Assembly: GCA_945868435.1 (NCBI GenBank)
Contig: CAMBLG010000001.1
Coordinates: 310,001-374,000 of the forward strand
Direction: 5' to 3'
DNA from: an uncultured Lachnospiraceae bacterium
GTDB taxonomy: Bacteria; Bacillota; Clostridia; Lachnospirales; Lachnospiraceae
Length of the DNA stretch: 64,000 nt
A program made the position numbers and the translations under genes. Under the pieces are notes generated by a model that was given only the letters and a program-made list of their open reading frames with translations, searched no databases and was not told the origin of the DNA. Positions 17,638 through 25,345 of this stretch are shown here, one piece after another (the first letter of the stretch is position 1; each line of letters starts with the position of its first letter).

Positions 17638-18846
17638 ATGGACAAGATTAAGATGACAACCCCTTTGGTAGAGATGGATGGAGACGAGATGACACGAATT
17701 CTCTGGCAGATGATCAAGGACGAGCTGTTATTGCCGTTTATTGATCTGAATACAGAGTACTACGATCTCGGACTGGAGGAACGCAACCGCACGGATGACC
17801 AGGTGACGATCGATTCCGCCAATGCAACCAAGAAATACGGAGTTGCTGTCAAGTGTGCGACCATTACCCCCAATGCAGCCAGAATGACAGAATACAACCT
17901 GAAGGAAATGTGGAAGAGCCCTAACGGGACGATTCGTGCCATGCTGGATGGAACTGTATTCCGTGCACCGATTATCGTAAAAGGCATTGAGCCCAATGTG
18001 AAGACCTGGGCAAAACCGATCACCATTGCAAGACATGCTTATGGAGATGTGTATAAGGCCACCGAGATGAAGATACCCGGCCCGGGAAAGGCAGAACTGG
18101 TATATACGGCAGAGGATGGAACAGAAACCAGAGAACTGATCCATAACTTTACCGGTGCAGGCGTGATTCAGGGACAGCACAATCTGGATGATTCCATAGA
18201 GAGCTTTGCGCACAGCTGTTTTAAGTACGCGCTGGACACAAAGCAGGATCTGTGGTTTGCGACCAAGGATACCATTTCCAAGAAATACGATCATACCTTT
18301 AAGGATATCTTCCAGGAGATTTTTGATAAAGATTATAAGCAGGCCTTTGCGGATGCGGGAATTGAATATTTCTATACTCTGATTGACGACGCAGTTGCCC
18401 GTGTGATGAAGTCAGAAGGCGGTTTTATCTGGGCATGTAAGAACTATGATGGAGATGTCATGTCTGATATGATCAGCTCTGCATTCGGTTCTCTTGCAAT
18501 GATGACTTCGGTTCTTGTATCGCCTCAGGGCTATTACGAGTATGAGGCGGCACACGGAACGGTGCAGAGACATTATTACAAGCACCTGAAGGGAGAGGAG
18601 ACCTCTACCAACTCCGTTGCCACGATTTTTGCATGGACCGGAGCACTGAGAAAACGCGGTGAACTGGATAAGAACAAGGAGCTGATGACGTTTGCGGATA
18701 AGCTTGAAGCTGCGTGCTTAAAGACCATTGAATCCGGAAAAATGACAAAGGATCTGGCCTTGATTACGACAATTCCAAACCCGACGGTTTTGAACAGCGA
18801 AGGATTTATTAAGGCGATTCGTGCAGAGCTTGAGGCCACTCTCTAA
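17638..18846 (+). CDS. icd: Isocitrate dehydrogenase, NADP-dependent, eukaryotic-type
   Basis: Oxidative decarboxylation of isocitrate to 2-oxoglutarate. The length of 402 residues and the blocks [36 protein letters not shown] and [12 protein letters not shown] place it in the homodimeric type II group, also found in eukaryotes, rather than the E. coli type. The Arg-His after AHGTV is typical of NADP preference. It forms an operon with the citrate synthase-like gene, and the pair would supply 2-oxoglutarate for glutamate. An aconitase gene, often part of this operon in relatives, is not present here. A terminator that overlaps the rex promoter follows. Confidence 0.95.
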   Translation: MDKIKMTTPLVEMDGDEMTRILWQMIKDELLLPFIDLNTEYYDLGLEERNRTDDQVTIDSANATKKYGVAVKCATITPNAARMTEYNLKEMWKSPNGTIRAMLDGTVFRAPIIVKGIEPNVKTWAKPITIARHAYGDVYKATEMKIPGPGKAELVYTAEDGTETRELIHNFTGAGVIQGQHNLDDSIESFAHSCFKYALDTKQDLWFATKDTISKKYDHTFKDIFQEIFDKDYKQAFADAGIEYFYTLIDDAVARVMKSEGGFIWACKNYDGDVMSDMISSAFGSLAMMTSVLVSPQGYYEYEAAHGTVQRHYYKHLKGEETSTNSVATIFAWTGALRKRGELDKNKELMTFADKLEAACLKTIESGKMTKDLALITTIPNPTVLNSEGFIKAIRAELEATL

Positions 18847-18884
18847 AAGATGAAGTAACCCTAAGATAATTATAGGTTTTTAAC

Positions 18885-18900
18885 TGTTAAATATTTCACA
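18885..18900. promoter_or_regulatory. Rex operator
   Basis: TGTTAAATATTTCACA is a near-perfect inverted repeat that fits the Rex site pattern TTGTTAAnnnnTTAACAA except at the flanks and one inner base. It ends three bases before the rex -35 box, so NAD+-bound Rex could repress its own gene. Confidence 0.7.
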
Positions 18901-18902
18901 CA

Positions 18903-18931
18903 TTGACAGTTGTACTGGAAACTCCTATAAT
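18903..18931 (+). promoter_or_regulatory. Consensus SigA promoter of rex
   Basis: TTGACA (18903-18908), a 17-bp spacer and TATAAT (18926-18931): both hexamers match the consensus exactly. The -10 box lies inside the 3' arm of the icd terminator stem. Confidence 0.9.
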
Positions 18932-18975
18932 TATTTTAGGGTTTTTTAATCTAATCTTGAATTGGAGGGAACAGG

Positions 18976-19608
18976 GTGGAAAAGGAAATATCGCAGGCGG
19001 TCATCCGACGGATGCCAAGATATTACAGATACCTTGGAGAATTGCTGGAAGAGGGCGTTGAAAGAATTTCTTCCAATGATCTGAGTAATCGTATGCAAGT
19101 TACTGCATCGCAGATTCGTCAGGATCTAAACAATTTTGGGGGATTTGGTCAGCAGGGTTACGGATATAATGTTCAGTATTTATATGATGAAATTGGCAAG
19201 ATACTTGGGCTTACACAGACACATAATATTATTGTGATGGGAGCCGGTAATCTCGGTCAGGCAATTACGAATTATGTGAAGTTTGAGCGGCTGGGTTTTC
19301 GCATTATAGCGCTTTTTGATGTAAATCCGGATTTGAAGCGGCAGAATGTACGGGGAATCCCGATCTATATGATGGACGAACTGGATGAATTTGTCGCAAA
19401 GAATGAGATTGATATTGCGGCGCTGACACTGCCGAAAGAGAAGGCCGATGAGACTGCAAAGCATCTGGTTGATCTGGGGATACATGCCATATGGAATTTC
19501 GCTCATGTGGATCTGGATTTGATGGATCGCCGGGTGGTGATTGAAAATGTACATCTGTCCGATAGCCTGATGCAGTTATCCTATAACATTGTCAAAAATT
19601 CAAAGTAG
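18976..19608 (+). CDS. rex: Redox-sensing transcriptional repressor Rex
   Basis: Rex senses the NADH/NAD+ ratio and represses fermentation and redox genes when NADH is low. The N-terminal winged helix (residues 1-80) contains VTASQIRQDLNNFGGFGQQGYGYNV. The Rossmann domain carries GAGNLGQAI near residue 90 and ends with a swapped C-terminal helix. The length of 210 residues is usual. The start codon is GTG with GGAGGG upstream. A Rex operator and consensus promoter sit directly upstream, so autoregulation is likely. It heads a group with a coiled-coil protein, the NAD(P)HX repair enzyme and alanine racemase. Confidence 0.97.
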   Translation: MEKEISQAVIRRMPRYYRYLGELLEEGVERISSNDLSNRMQVTASQIRQDLNNFGGFGQQGYGYNVQYLYDEIGKILGLTQTHNIIVMGAGNLGQAITNYVKFERLGFRIIALFDVNPDLKRQNVRGIPIYMMDELDEFVAKNEIDIAALTLPKEKADETAKHLVDLGIHAIWNFAHVDLDLMDRRVVIENVHLSDSLMQLSYNIVKNSK

Positions 19609-19625
19609 TATTCGAGGTGCGGAAT

Positions 19626-20255
19626 ATGCGCAATGAAGAAGAATTTAGGACCGCAATTCAAAACAAACAGGTACCGCTTCTTGTGCTGGATCAAAAATGG
19701 CACAGGCTTTTTGCTGTACACGGTAAAACAGAAGAGATTAAGGAAGCGGAGGGAACCATCAATGCACTTTTGGCCCGTCAGGGGAAATTGAACTCTGAGC
19801 TCAAAGAATACAAGAAGCTGAAGGGCAAGCTGATGGATAATATCGTTCAGAATATGGATGAATCTTCAGACGAAAAAGAGGATGCACTTCGAGAGAAAAA
19901 ACAGGATGAGAACAAACGGCTGATTGATGAATTGAACGAGAAGATAGATTGCTGCGAAGAGGAACTTGCTGAAATTCCGTCGCAAATCCGTGAGAATAAT
20001 GAGCAACTGATGCTGCTGTCTATGGACTATTTCTATGCTAAACTTCGGGTAAACAAGGAAGAGGCAAAGGAAATTGAGGATTGGATTACGCAGGTCCGCA
20101 TTGATTTAAAGAAGAATATCATCCGTAAACAGAACCGGGAGATCAACAACCGGGAAATCTATGCATATCTGCATGATATTCTTGGCCCGGAGGTGCTGGA
20201 TTTATTTGATATTCAGTATGAGAATAACCCACAAGAAGAAAAACCACGGAATTAA
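19626..20255 (+). CDS. Coiled-coil protein of unknown function
   Basis: A soluble protein of 209 residues dominated by charged coiled coil from about 45 to 150 (ELKEYKKLKGKLMDNIVQ, ELNEKIDCCEEELAEIPSQI). The flanking segments are more globular, with a C-terminal YLHDILGPEVLDLFDIQY. No catalytic motif or known domain is recognised. ATG 19626 has GAGG 8 bp upstream; the GTG of the ORF track (19617) overlaps that site. It lies 17 bp after rex and 12 bp before the NAD(P)HX enzyme, so it is probably co-transcribed with them. Confidence 0.8.
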   Translation: MRNEEEFRTAIQNKQVPLLVLDQKWHRLFAVHGKTEEIKEAEGTINALLARQGKLNSELKEYKKLKGKLMDNIVQNMDESSDEKEDALREKKQDENKRLIDELNEKIDCCEEELAEIPSQIRENNEQLMLLSMDYFYAKLRVNKEEAKEIEDWITQVRIDLKKNIIRKQNREINNREIYAYLHDILGPEVLDLFDIQYENNPQEEKPRN

Positions 20256-20267
20256 AGGGGGATTACC

Positions 20268-21782
20268 TTGCAATATCTTGTAAACGGAAAAGAAATGAAG
20301 CTTCTTGACCAAAATACATCGAACCATTTTCATGTGCCGGAACTGGTGCTCATGGAACAGGCTGCGATGGCTTTTGTTCAGAGGCTTTTCTTACTTACAG
20401 AGGAACGAAAAAAAGTATTTGAACATGTGCTTATTGTCTGCGGAAGCGGTAATAATGGGGCGGATGGACTTGCTATCGCCCGGCTTCTCACACAGCGAGG
20501 GGTCAAGGTAATGATCGTAACTGCGGGGGAAGCTGCGGGACTAAAGACTTCAGATTCCTATAACACACAGAAGGATATCTGCAAGGCCTATGGGATTCCA
20601 ATGACCGGGGGTCTGCCTGAACGAATGCAGGAATACGATTTGATCATAGACGCCGTATTCGGAACCGGCCTGTCACGGAAAGTTGAGGGCCCGCTTGCAC
20701 ATGTGCTGGGGCAGCTGAACGAATCCGCAGGCTGGAAGGTTGCTGTAGACATTGCATCAGGACTGTCATCCGACAATGGGGAGTGCATGGGCTGTGCTTT
20801 TTGCGCAGAGGATACGATTACATTTTCTTTTGGAAAACTGGGACAGTTTTTGTGGCCGGGAAATGAATACAGTGGGAATGTGCATGTTGCTCCAATCGGA
20901 ATTACAGAGCAGAGCTTTCTTACCCATAAGCCCAAAGTGGCAGTGCTGGAACAGAAGGATCTTGCCTTGCTGCCTAAGAGAAAGCCGCATTCCAATAAGG
21001 GAACCTATGGAAAGCTTCTGGTGGTGGCCGGATCTGTCGACATGGCAGGTGCCGCGTGTCTGTGTGCCAGGGCTGCGTACCGCATGGGCACCGGACTGGT
21101 GCGCATTCTGACTCCGCAGGAAAACAGGACGATCATTCAGACCTGTGTGCCGGAAGCAATCCTCACAACCTATGATGACCGTAATTTGGATTCATCTGCG
21201 GTAGCGGAAGCTGTGAATTGGGCGGATGCCGTGGTCCTTGGACCGGGGATCGGAACAGGAGAGACTGCCCAAAGGCTGTTCGACGCAGTGATGAACTGTG
21301 TCAGCGTTCCGATTGTGCTGGACGCGGATGCACTCAATATTCTTGCGATGAATCCGCAGAGACTGCTCGCACCGCATACGGATGTAATTCTTACACCGCA
21401 TTTGGGTGAGATGTCCAGACTTGTCAATGAAACGGTGACATTTCTTCAGAGGTCTCTGATGGAGGCTTCCGTAGAATTTGCAGGAACTTATGATGTCATC
21501 TGTGTGTTGAAGGATTTTCGAACAGTCACAGCGCTGCCATACGGAATGAAATATCTGAATTTGTCCGGAAATCACGGCATGGCAACCGCGGGAAGCGGAG
21601 ATGTTCTGGCCGGTGTGATCGGCGGACTTCTTGCACAGGGAATTCCTGCTGACATGGCTGCGCCTTACGGGGTGTTTATTCACGGTGCTGCGGGAGATGC
21701 CGCGGCGGCTCGTACAGGCAAAAGAGCACTTATGGCCGGTGATATCGTGGATGGATTACAAGAAATCAATTTAGGTGAATAG
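20268..21782 (+). CDS. nnr: Bifunctional NAD(P)HX epimerase / ADP-dependent dehydratase
   Basis: Repairs hydrated NAD(P)H: the N-terminal epimerase domain (YjeF_N, about 1-215) interconverts R and S forms, and the C-terminal ribokinase-like domain (about 230-504) dehydrates the S form using ADP. Supporting blocks are MEQAAMAF, CGSGNNGADGLAIAR and DAVFGTGLSR in the first domain, and HSNKGTYGKLLVVAGS, VLDADALNILA, TPHLGEM and SGNHGMATAGSGDVLAGVIGGLLAQG in the second. The start is TTG with AAAGGGG 7 bp upstream. Location next to the NADH sensor rex fits a pyridine nucleotide theme. Confidence 0.95.
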   Translation: MQYLVNGKEMKLLDQNTSNHFHVPELVLMEQAAMAFVQRLFLLTEERKKVFEHVLIVCGSGNNGADGLAIARLLTQRGVKVMIVTAGEAAGLKTSDSYNTQKDICKAYGIPMTGGLPERMQEYDLIIDAVFGTGLSRKVEGPLAHVLGQLNESAGWKVAVDIASGLSSDNGECMGCAFCAEDTITFSFGKLGQFLWPGNEYSGNVHVAPIGITEQSFLTHKPKVAVLEQKDLALLPKRKPHSNKGTYGKLLVVAGSVDMAGAACLCARAAYRMGTGLVRILTPQENRTIIQTCVPEAILTTYDDRNLDSSAVAEAVNWADAVVLGPGIGTGETAQRLFDAVMNCVSVPIVLDADALNILAMNPQRLLAPHTDVILTPHLGEMSRLVNETVTFLQRSLMEASVEFAGTYDVICVLKDFRTVTALPYGMKYLNLSGNHGMATAGSGDVLAGVIGGLLAQGIPADMAAPYGVFIHGAAGDAAAARTGKRALMAGDIVDGLQEINLGE

Positions 21783-21784
21783 AA

Positions 21785-22909
21785 ATGGAAAAATACAGAG
21801 TATATGCAGATATAGACATAGATGCCGTGCGTTTTAACATGGAATCTATGCATAGAAATATAAAAGAAGGCACCCAAATGGCTGCAGTCATCAAGGCGGA
21901 TGCTTACGGCCATGGTGCGTTGAAGATTGCGGAGGCCATTGAGGATCTTCCATATTTGTGGGGATATGCAGTGGCGACAGCAGACGAGGCGATGGCCCTG
22001 ATTCGGGACGGGCGAACCAAGCCGGCCCTGATTCTCGGAGTCAGCTTCCCGGAACAGTATGACGAGATTGTGGCCAATCAGATTCGTTCAGCTGTCTGTG
22101 AGTATCAGACGGCCAAACAATTGTCGGATTTGGCGGTAACACAGAATACCATCTGTCATATCCATATTAAGATCGATACGGGAATGAGCCGGATTGGTTT
22201 TCAGGTAAATGAAAAAAGTGCCGGGGAAATTGCACGGATTGCGACCTTGCCGAATATTGATATAGAAGGTATCTTTACTCATTTTGCCAGAGCGGACGAG
22301 AAGTCCAAAGAGCCTGCATACGAACAGCTTCGACTTTTTGAACAAATGATTGGGATGCTGGAAGAACGGGGCGTCACCATCCCCATTCATCATTGTTCCA
22401 ACAGCGCCGGAATTGTGGAACTGCCGGAGGCAAATATGAATATGGTGAGGGCTGGAATCACGCTCTACGGTCTATGGCCTTCGGATGAGGTGAGTCGTGA
22501 TCGGATTGAATTGAGACCTGTCATGTCAATGAAGAGCCAGATTTCTTTTATCAAAACACTGGAAAAAGGCAGAAGCATCAGCTACGGAGGAACCTATGTT
22601 ACCGATCGCTCGCAGCGGATCGCAACGATTCCGGTAGGTTATGCGGACGGATATGCCAGAGGCTTATCCAATAAGGGTTACGTTCTGATTCACGGGAAAA
22701 AGGCGCCGATTTGCGGCAGAGTCTGTATGGACCAGTTTATGGTTGATGTGACAGATATTCCGGAAGCAGCAGAGGGAGATACCGTAACCCTTCTTGGACG
22801 AGATGGGGATGCGCAGATTACGATGGAGGAGCTCGGAGAATTATCCGGACGCTTTAACTACGAGTTTGCGTGTCTGATTACGCCTCGGGTACCGCGCATC
22901 TATAAATAA
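21785..22909 (+). CDS. alr: Alanine racemase
   Basis: PLP-dependent interconversion of L- and D-alanine for peptidoglycan. The PLP lysine lies in AVIKADAYGHGA near residue 40. The phosphate-binding barrel and HCSNSAGIV follow, and the C-terminal domain includes the catalytic region SISYGGTYVTD and the block PVGYADGYARGLSN. The length of 374 residues is standard. It starts 2 bp after the upstream stop with AGGTGA overlapping that stop, so translation is probably coupled. In Bacillus alr is followed by mazE-mazF; here a structured intergenic element and then mazF alone follow. Confidence 0.97.
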   Translation: MEKYRVYADIDIDAVRFNMESMHRNIKEGTQMAAVIKADAYGHGALKIAEAIEDLPYLWGYAVATADEAMALIRDGRTKPALILGVSFPEQYDEIVANQIRSAVCEYQTAKQLSDLAVTQNTICHIHIKIDTGMSRIGFQVNEKSAGEIARIATLPNIDIEGIFTHFARADEKSKEPAYEQLRLFEQMIGMLEERGVTIPIHHCSNSAGIVELPEANMNMVRAGITLYGLWPSDEVSRDRIELRPVMSMKSQISFIKTLEKGRSISYGGTYVTDRSQRIATIPVGYADGYARGLSNKGYVLIHGKKAPICGRVCMDQFMVDVTDIPEAAEGDTVTLLGRDGDAQITMEELGELSGRFNYEFACLITPRVPRIYK

Positions 22910-23109
22910 ATTGTAACTATTCAGAACCCCTTCCATACATTCGCAAAAACAGCCCGTCTACCGGTCTGTCGCTTCTTCGAAGCTTTCTTTTTGCTCATAT
23001 ATGGGGCGGTGACTCTATTCGAGCCACCTTACGAATAAGATAATCAGCCTCTTACATGCAAGCATGACGATTCTGCTTATCTTATTCTTAGGGGTTCTGA
23101 ATAGACAAT
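22910..23109. ncRNA. Structured intergenic element between alr and mazF (candidate ncRNA or MITE)
   Basis: Perfect 15-bp closing stem CTATTCAGAACCCCT / AGGGGTTCTGAATAG (22917-22931 with 23090-23104), extended past a 2-nt bulge by ATTGT / ACAAT. Inside are four hairpins: ACAG-C-CCG[tctac]CGG-T-CTGT (about 22950-22969), GCTTC[TTC]GAAGC (22971-22983), GGTG-A-CTC[tattc]GAG-C-CACC (about 23008-23028), and GAATAAGATAA-T-CAG..CTG-C-TTATCTTATTC (23033-23087) capped by CATGCAAGCATG. It is a multibranch fold with no ORF and no close T-tract. The 15-bp ends could equally be terminal repeats of a short mobile element. No known RNA class is recognised. Confidence 0.6.
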
Positions 23110-23196
23110 AATTTTTTACAAGTTCCATCTTTTTATGATTACAACTCGATAAATTTGGTAATACTACGCGTATAACAATTTTATGGAGTGAATAGT

Positions 23197-23544
23197 ATGG
23201 TAATTCAAAGAGGAGATGTCTATTACGCAGATTTAAGGCCGGTAGTTGGCTCGGAGCAGGGTGGGGTAAGACCGGTGCTCATTATTCAGAATAACGTGGG
23301 AAACCGCCACAGTCCGACGGTGATCTGTGCGGCCATTACGTCGCAGATGCACAAGGCAAAGCTTCCGACCCATGTGGAGCTGGGCTGTGATAAGTATGAC
23401 CTTGCAAAGGATTCGGTTGTCCTTTTGGAGCAGCTTCGGACAATTGACAAGAAACGATTGAAGGATAAAGTCTGTCATCTTGACAATCAGATTCTTGATA
23501 AGATTGACAGAGCGTTGGAAATCAGCCTGGAACTGTATACATAA
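23197..23544 (+). CDS. mazF: MazF/PemK-family endoribonuclease toxin, no adjacent antitoxin
   Basis: A 115-residue MazF-like mRNA interferase that would cut single-stranded RNA at short sites. The block [30 protein letters not shown] is the family signature. ICAAITSQ and [18 protein letters not shown] follow, matching the B. subtilis NdoA type. ATG 23197 has GGAGTG upstream. In Bacillus the antitoxin gene (ndoAI/mazE) lies between alr and this gene; none is present here in any + frame. A possible extended -10 promoter (TGG-TAATAC, 23156-23164) lies just upstream, without a good -35 box. Confidence 0.92.
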   Translation: MVIQRGDVYYADLRPVVGSEQGGVRPVLIIQNNVGNRHSPTVICAAITSQMHKAKLPTHVELGCDKYDLAKDSVVLLEQLRTIDKKRLKDKVCHLDNQILDKIDRALEISLELYT

Positions 23545-23545
23545 C

Positions 23546-23574
23546 TTGACGGAATGCAGTCCGCATGGTATGAT
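23546..23574 (+). promoter_or_regulatory. SigA-type promoter of the CorC-like gene
   Basis: TTGACG (23546-23551), a 17-bp spacer and TATGAT (23569-23574), starting two bases after the mazF stop codon. Confidence 0.75.
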
Positions 23575-23639
23575 TTTGGATGTTTATAACAGAAAATAAA
23601 AATTACAATGGCAATCATGGTTTATACAAGGAGAATAGA

Positions 23640-24530
23640 ATGGACGAAGGCGCCAGTCCCAAGCGGACGACACTTATAGACAAGATTAAAGGATTTCTGA
23701 AAAATGCATCGCTGCATGATGATGTGACGGAGGAGGAGATTATTTCCATGGTCAATGAGGGGCATGAGCAGGGCGTGCTTTTAGCCTCGGAAGCAGCAAT
23801 GATCAATAATATTTTTGAGTTTGGTGACAAGCAGGCCAAGGATATTATGACCCACCGCAAAAATCTGATTGCGCTGGACGGCGAGATGTCGTATCACGAT
23901 GCAATTTTGACAATTAACGAGAACAACAAATCCCGTTATCCGGTATATCAGGAGGACATCGATCATATCATCGGTGTCTTACATATCAAAGATGCATTGG
24001 CATTTGCACAGAGAAATGAATTGTTTCGTACTCCGATCAAGGATATTTCCGGGCTGATCCGGGAGGCCGAATTCGTTCCGGAGACATTGAACATCAACAC
24101 GCTTTTTACAAAGATGCAGGCAAATAAGAGCCATATGGTCATTGTAGTGGATGAATATGGACAGACCTCCGGTGTGGTGGCAATGGAGGATGTACTGGAG
24201 GAGATTGTCGGCAATATCGAAGATGAACATGACGAGGAAGAACTACTGATTCGTAGGAATTCGGACGGAAGTTATACCATGGACGGCCTTGCAGATATGG
24301 AGGATGTTGTGGAGACATTGGATATTCCTGTGGAGGAAGACAGCTTTGACACACTCAACGGATTTTTAATCTCCCTCCTGGGGAAAATCCCGGCAGATGG
24401 GGAGACTGCCCGTATCTGTGCTTACGGCTATATTTTCTCTGTACAGCGGATTGAGGATAAAATGATCCGCGAGGTGGCAATCACCAAAGATACAGAGAAT
24501 GCAAAGGAGCCCGCAGACGACTTGCCATAA
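23640..24530 (+). CDS. CBS-domain protein of the CorC/TlyC family, cytosolic form
   Basis: A 296-residue protein with two CBS domains (about 65-185; DIMTHRKNLIALDG and the pair ending VDEYGQTSGVVAMEDVLEEIVGNI) followed by a C-terminal CorC_HlyC domain (about 205-285). The membrane DUF21 domain found in full-length hemolysin-type transporters is missing, so it resembles the short CorC form implicated in magnesium and cobalt homeostasis. CBS pairs usually bind adenine nucleotides. ATG 23640 has AAGGAGAATAG directly upstream; the ORF-track start at 23580 lies too close to the promoter. Confidence 0.88.
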   Translation: MDEGASPKRTTLIDKIKGFLKNASLHDDVTEEEIISMVNEGHEQGVLLASEAAMINNIFEFGDKQAKDIMTHRKNLIALDGEMSYHDAILTINENNKSRYPVYQEDIDHIIGVLHIKDALAFAQRNELFRTPIKDISGLIREAEFVPETLNINTLFTKMQANKSHMVIVVDEYGQTSGVVAMEDVLEEIVGNIEDEHDEEELLIRRNSDGSYTMDGLADMEDVVETLDIPVEEDSFDTLNGFLISLLGKIPADGETARICAYGYIFSVQRIEDKMIREVAITKDTENAKEPADDLP

Positions 24531-24550
24531 GCGCAAAAAAATGATAAGAT
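24522..24550 (+). promoter_or_regulatory. Possible SigA-type promoter of yebC
   Basis: TTGCCA (24522-24527), a 17-bp spacer and TAAGAT (24545-24550). The -35 box lies within the last codons of the CorC-like gene. Confidence 0.5.
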
Positions 24551-24590
24551 AAAGTTATTAATCACAACATAGAAAAGAGGAGTTTAAATT

Positions 24591-25319
24591 ATGTCAGGAC
24601 ATTCCAAATTTGCGAATATCAAACATAAGAAGGAGAAGAACGACGCAGCGAAGGGTAAGATCTTTACTATGATCGGTCGAGAGATTGCAGTTGCAGTTAA
24701 GGAGGGGGGTCCGGATCCTGCGAATAATTTCAAGCTTGCCCAGGTTATCGCTAAGGCCAAGGCAAACAATATGCCGAATGATACGATTGAACGCGGTATT
24801 AAGAAAGCAGCAGGAGATGGCAACAATGTCAATTACGAGACTGCTACATACGAGGGCTATGGACCAAGCGGCACAGCAATTATTGTCAAATGTCTGACAG
24901 ACAACAAGAATCGTACTGCGGCTAATGTGCGCAACGCCTTTTCCAAGGGACAGGGAAGCATCGGAACTCAGGGGTGTGTCTCTTACATGTTCGATGAGAA
25001 GGGGCAGATTATCATTGACAAGGAAGAGTGCGATATGGATGCCGATGATCTGATGATGATGGCATTGGACGCCGGAGCAGAGGATTTCTCCGAGGAAGAG
25101 GACAGCTTTGAGATTACAACAACTCCTGAGGACTTTGAGACCGTGCGCAAGACATTGGAGAATGGCGGTGTTGCCATGGTATCTGCGGAAGTCAGCATGA
25201 TTCCACAGACTTATGTGACTCTGACAGAGGAAGCCGATATTACCAACATTGGTCGAATCCTGGATTTCCTTGATGAGGATGACGACGTACAGGAAGTATA
25301 TCATAATTGGGATATGTGA
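24591..25319 (+). CDS. yebC: YebC/PmpR family protein
   Basis: Conserved three-domain protein of 242 residues. The start [25 protein letters not shown] and the block [14 protein letters not shown] are diagnostic. [21 protein letters not shown] and the C-terminal YVTLTEE follow. Family members were described as transcription regulators; later work links some to translation of proline-rich stretches. Which role applies here is not shown by the sequence. A good AAAAGAGGAG precedes the ATG. It lies between the CorC-like gene and glgA, and the 26-bp gap to glgA allows co-transcription. Confidence 0.95.
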   Translation: MSGHSKFANIKHKKEKNDAAKGKIFTMIGREIAVAVKEGGPDPANNFKLAQVIAKAKANNMPNDTIERGIKKAAGDGNNVNYETATYEGYGPSGTAIIVKCLTDNKNRTAANVRNAFSKGQGSIGTQGCVSYMFDEKGQIIIDKEECDMDADDLMMMALDAGAEDFSEEEDSFEITTTPEDFETVRKTLENGGVAMVSAEVSMIPQTYVTLTEEADITNIGRILDFLDEDDDVQEVYHNWDM

Positions 25320-25345
25320 TGGTTATCACAGATTAGGAGGAAGGT

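Larger units (their letters stand above)
18859..18947 (+). terminator. Long-loop terminator of icd, overlapping the rex promoter
   Basis: The 18-nt arm CCCTAAGATAATTATAGG (18859-18876) pairs with CCTATAATTATTTTAGGG (18924-18941), giving 17 Watson-Crick pairs and one G-U. Six T residues follow. The loop is 47 nt and holds an inner 6-bp pairing (AACTGT with ACAGTT). The right arm contains the rex -10 box. Confidence 0.7.

Noticed and set aside
22917-23117. The alr-mazF element as a simple alr terminator
   Set aside because: A 15-bp stem closing a 158-nt structured loop, with the nearest T-run 8 nt beyond it, does not fit a rho-independent terminator. I therefore listed it as a structured element.
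22910-23196. A possible mazE antitoxin gene
   Set aside because: I looked for a short + strand ORF with a ribosome site ahead of mazF. Only ATG frames of 2 to 5 codons occur.
24594-25304. 236-residue minus strand ORF opposite yebC
   Set aside because: It is a shadow of yebC. yebC has the family signature, promoter and Shine-Dalgarno; the minus frame has none.
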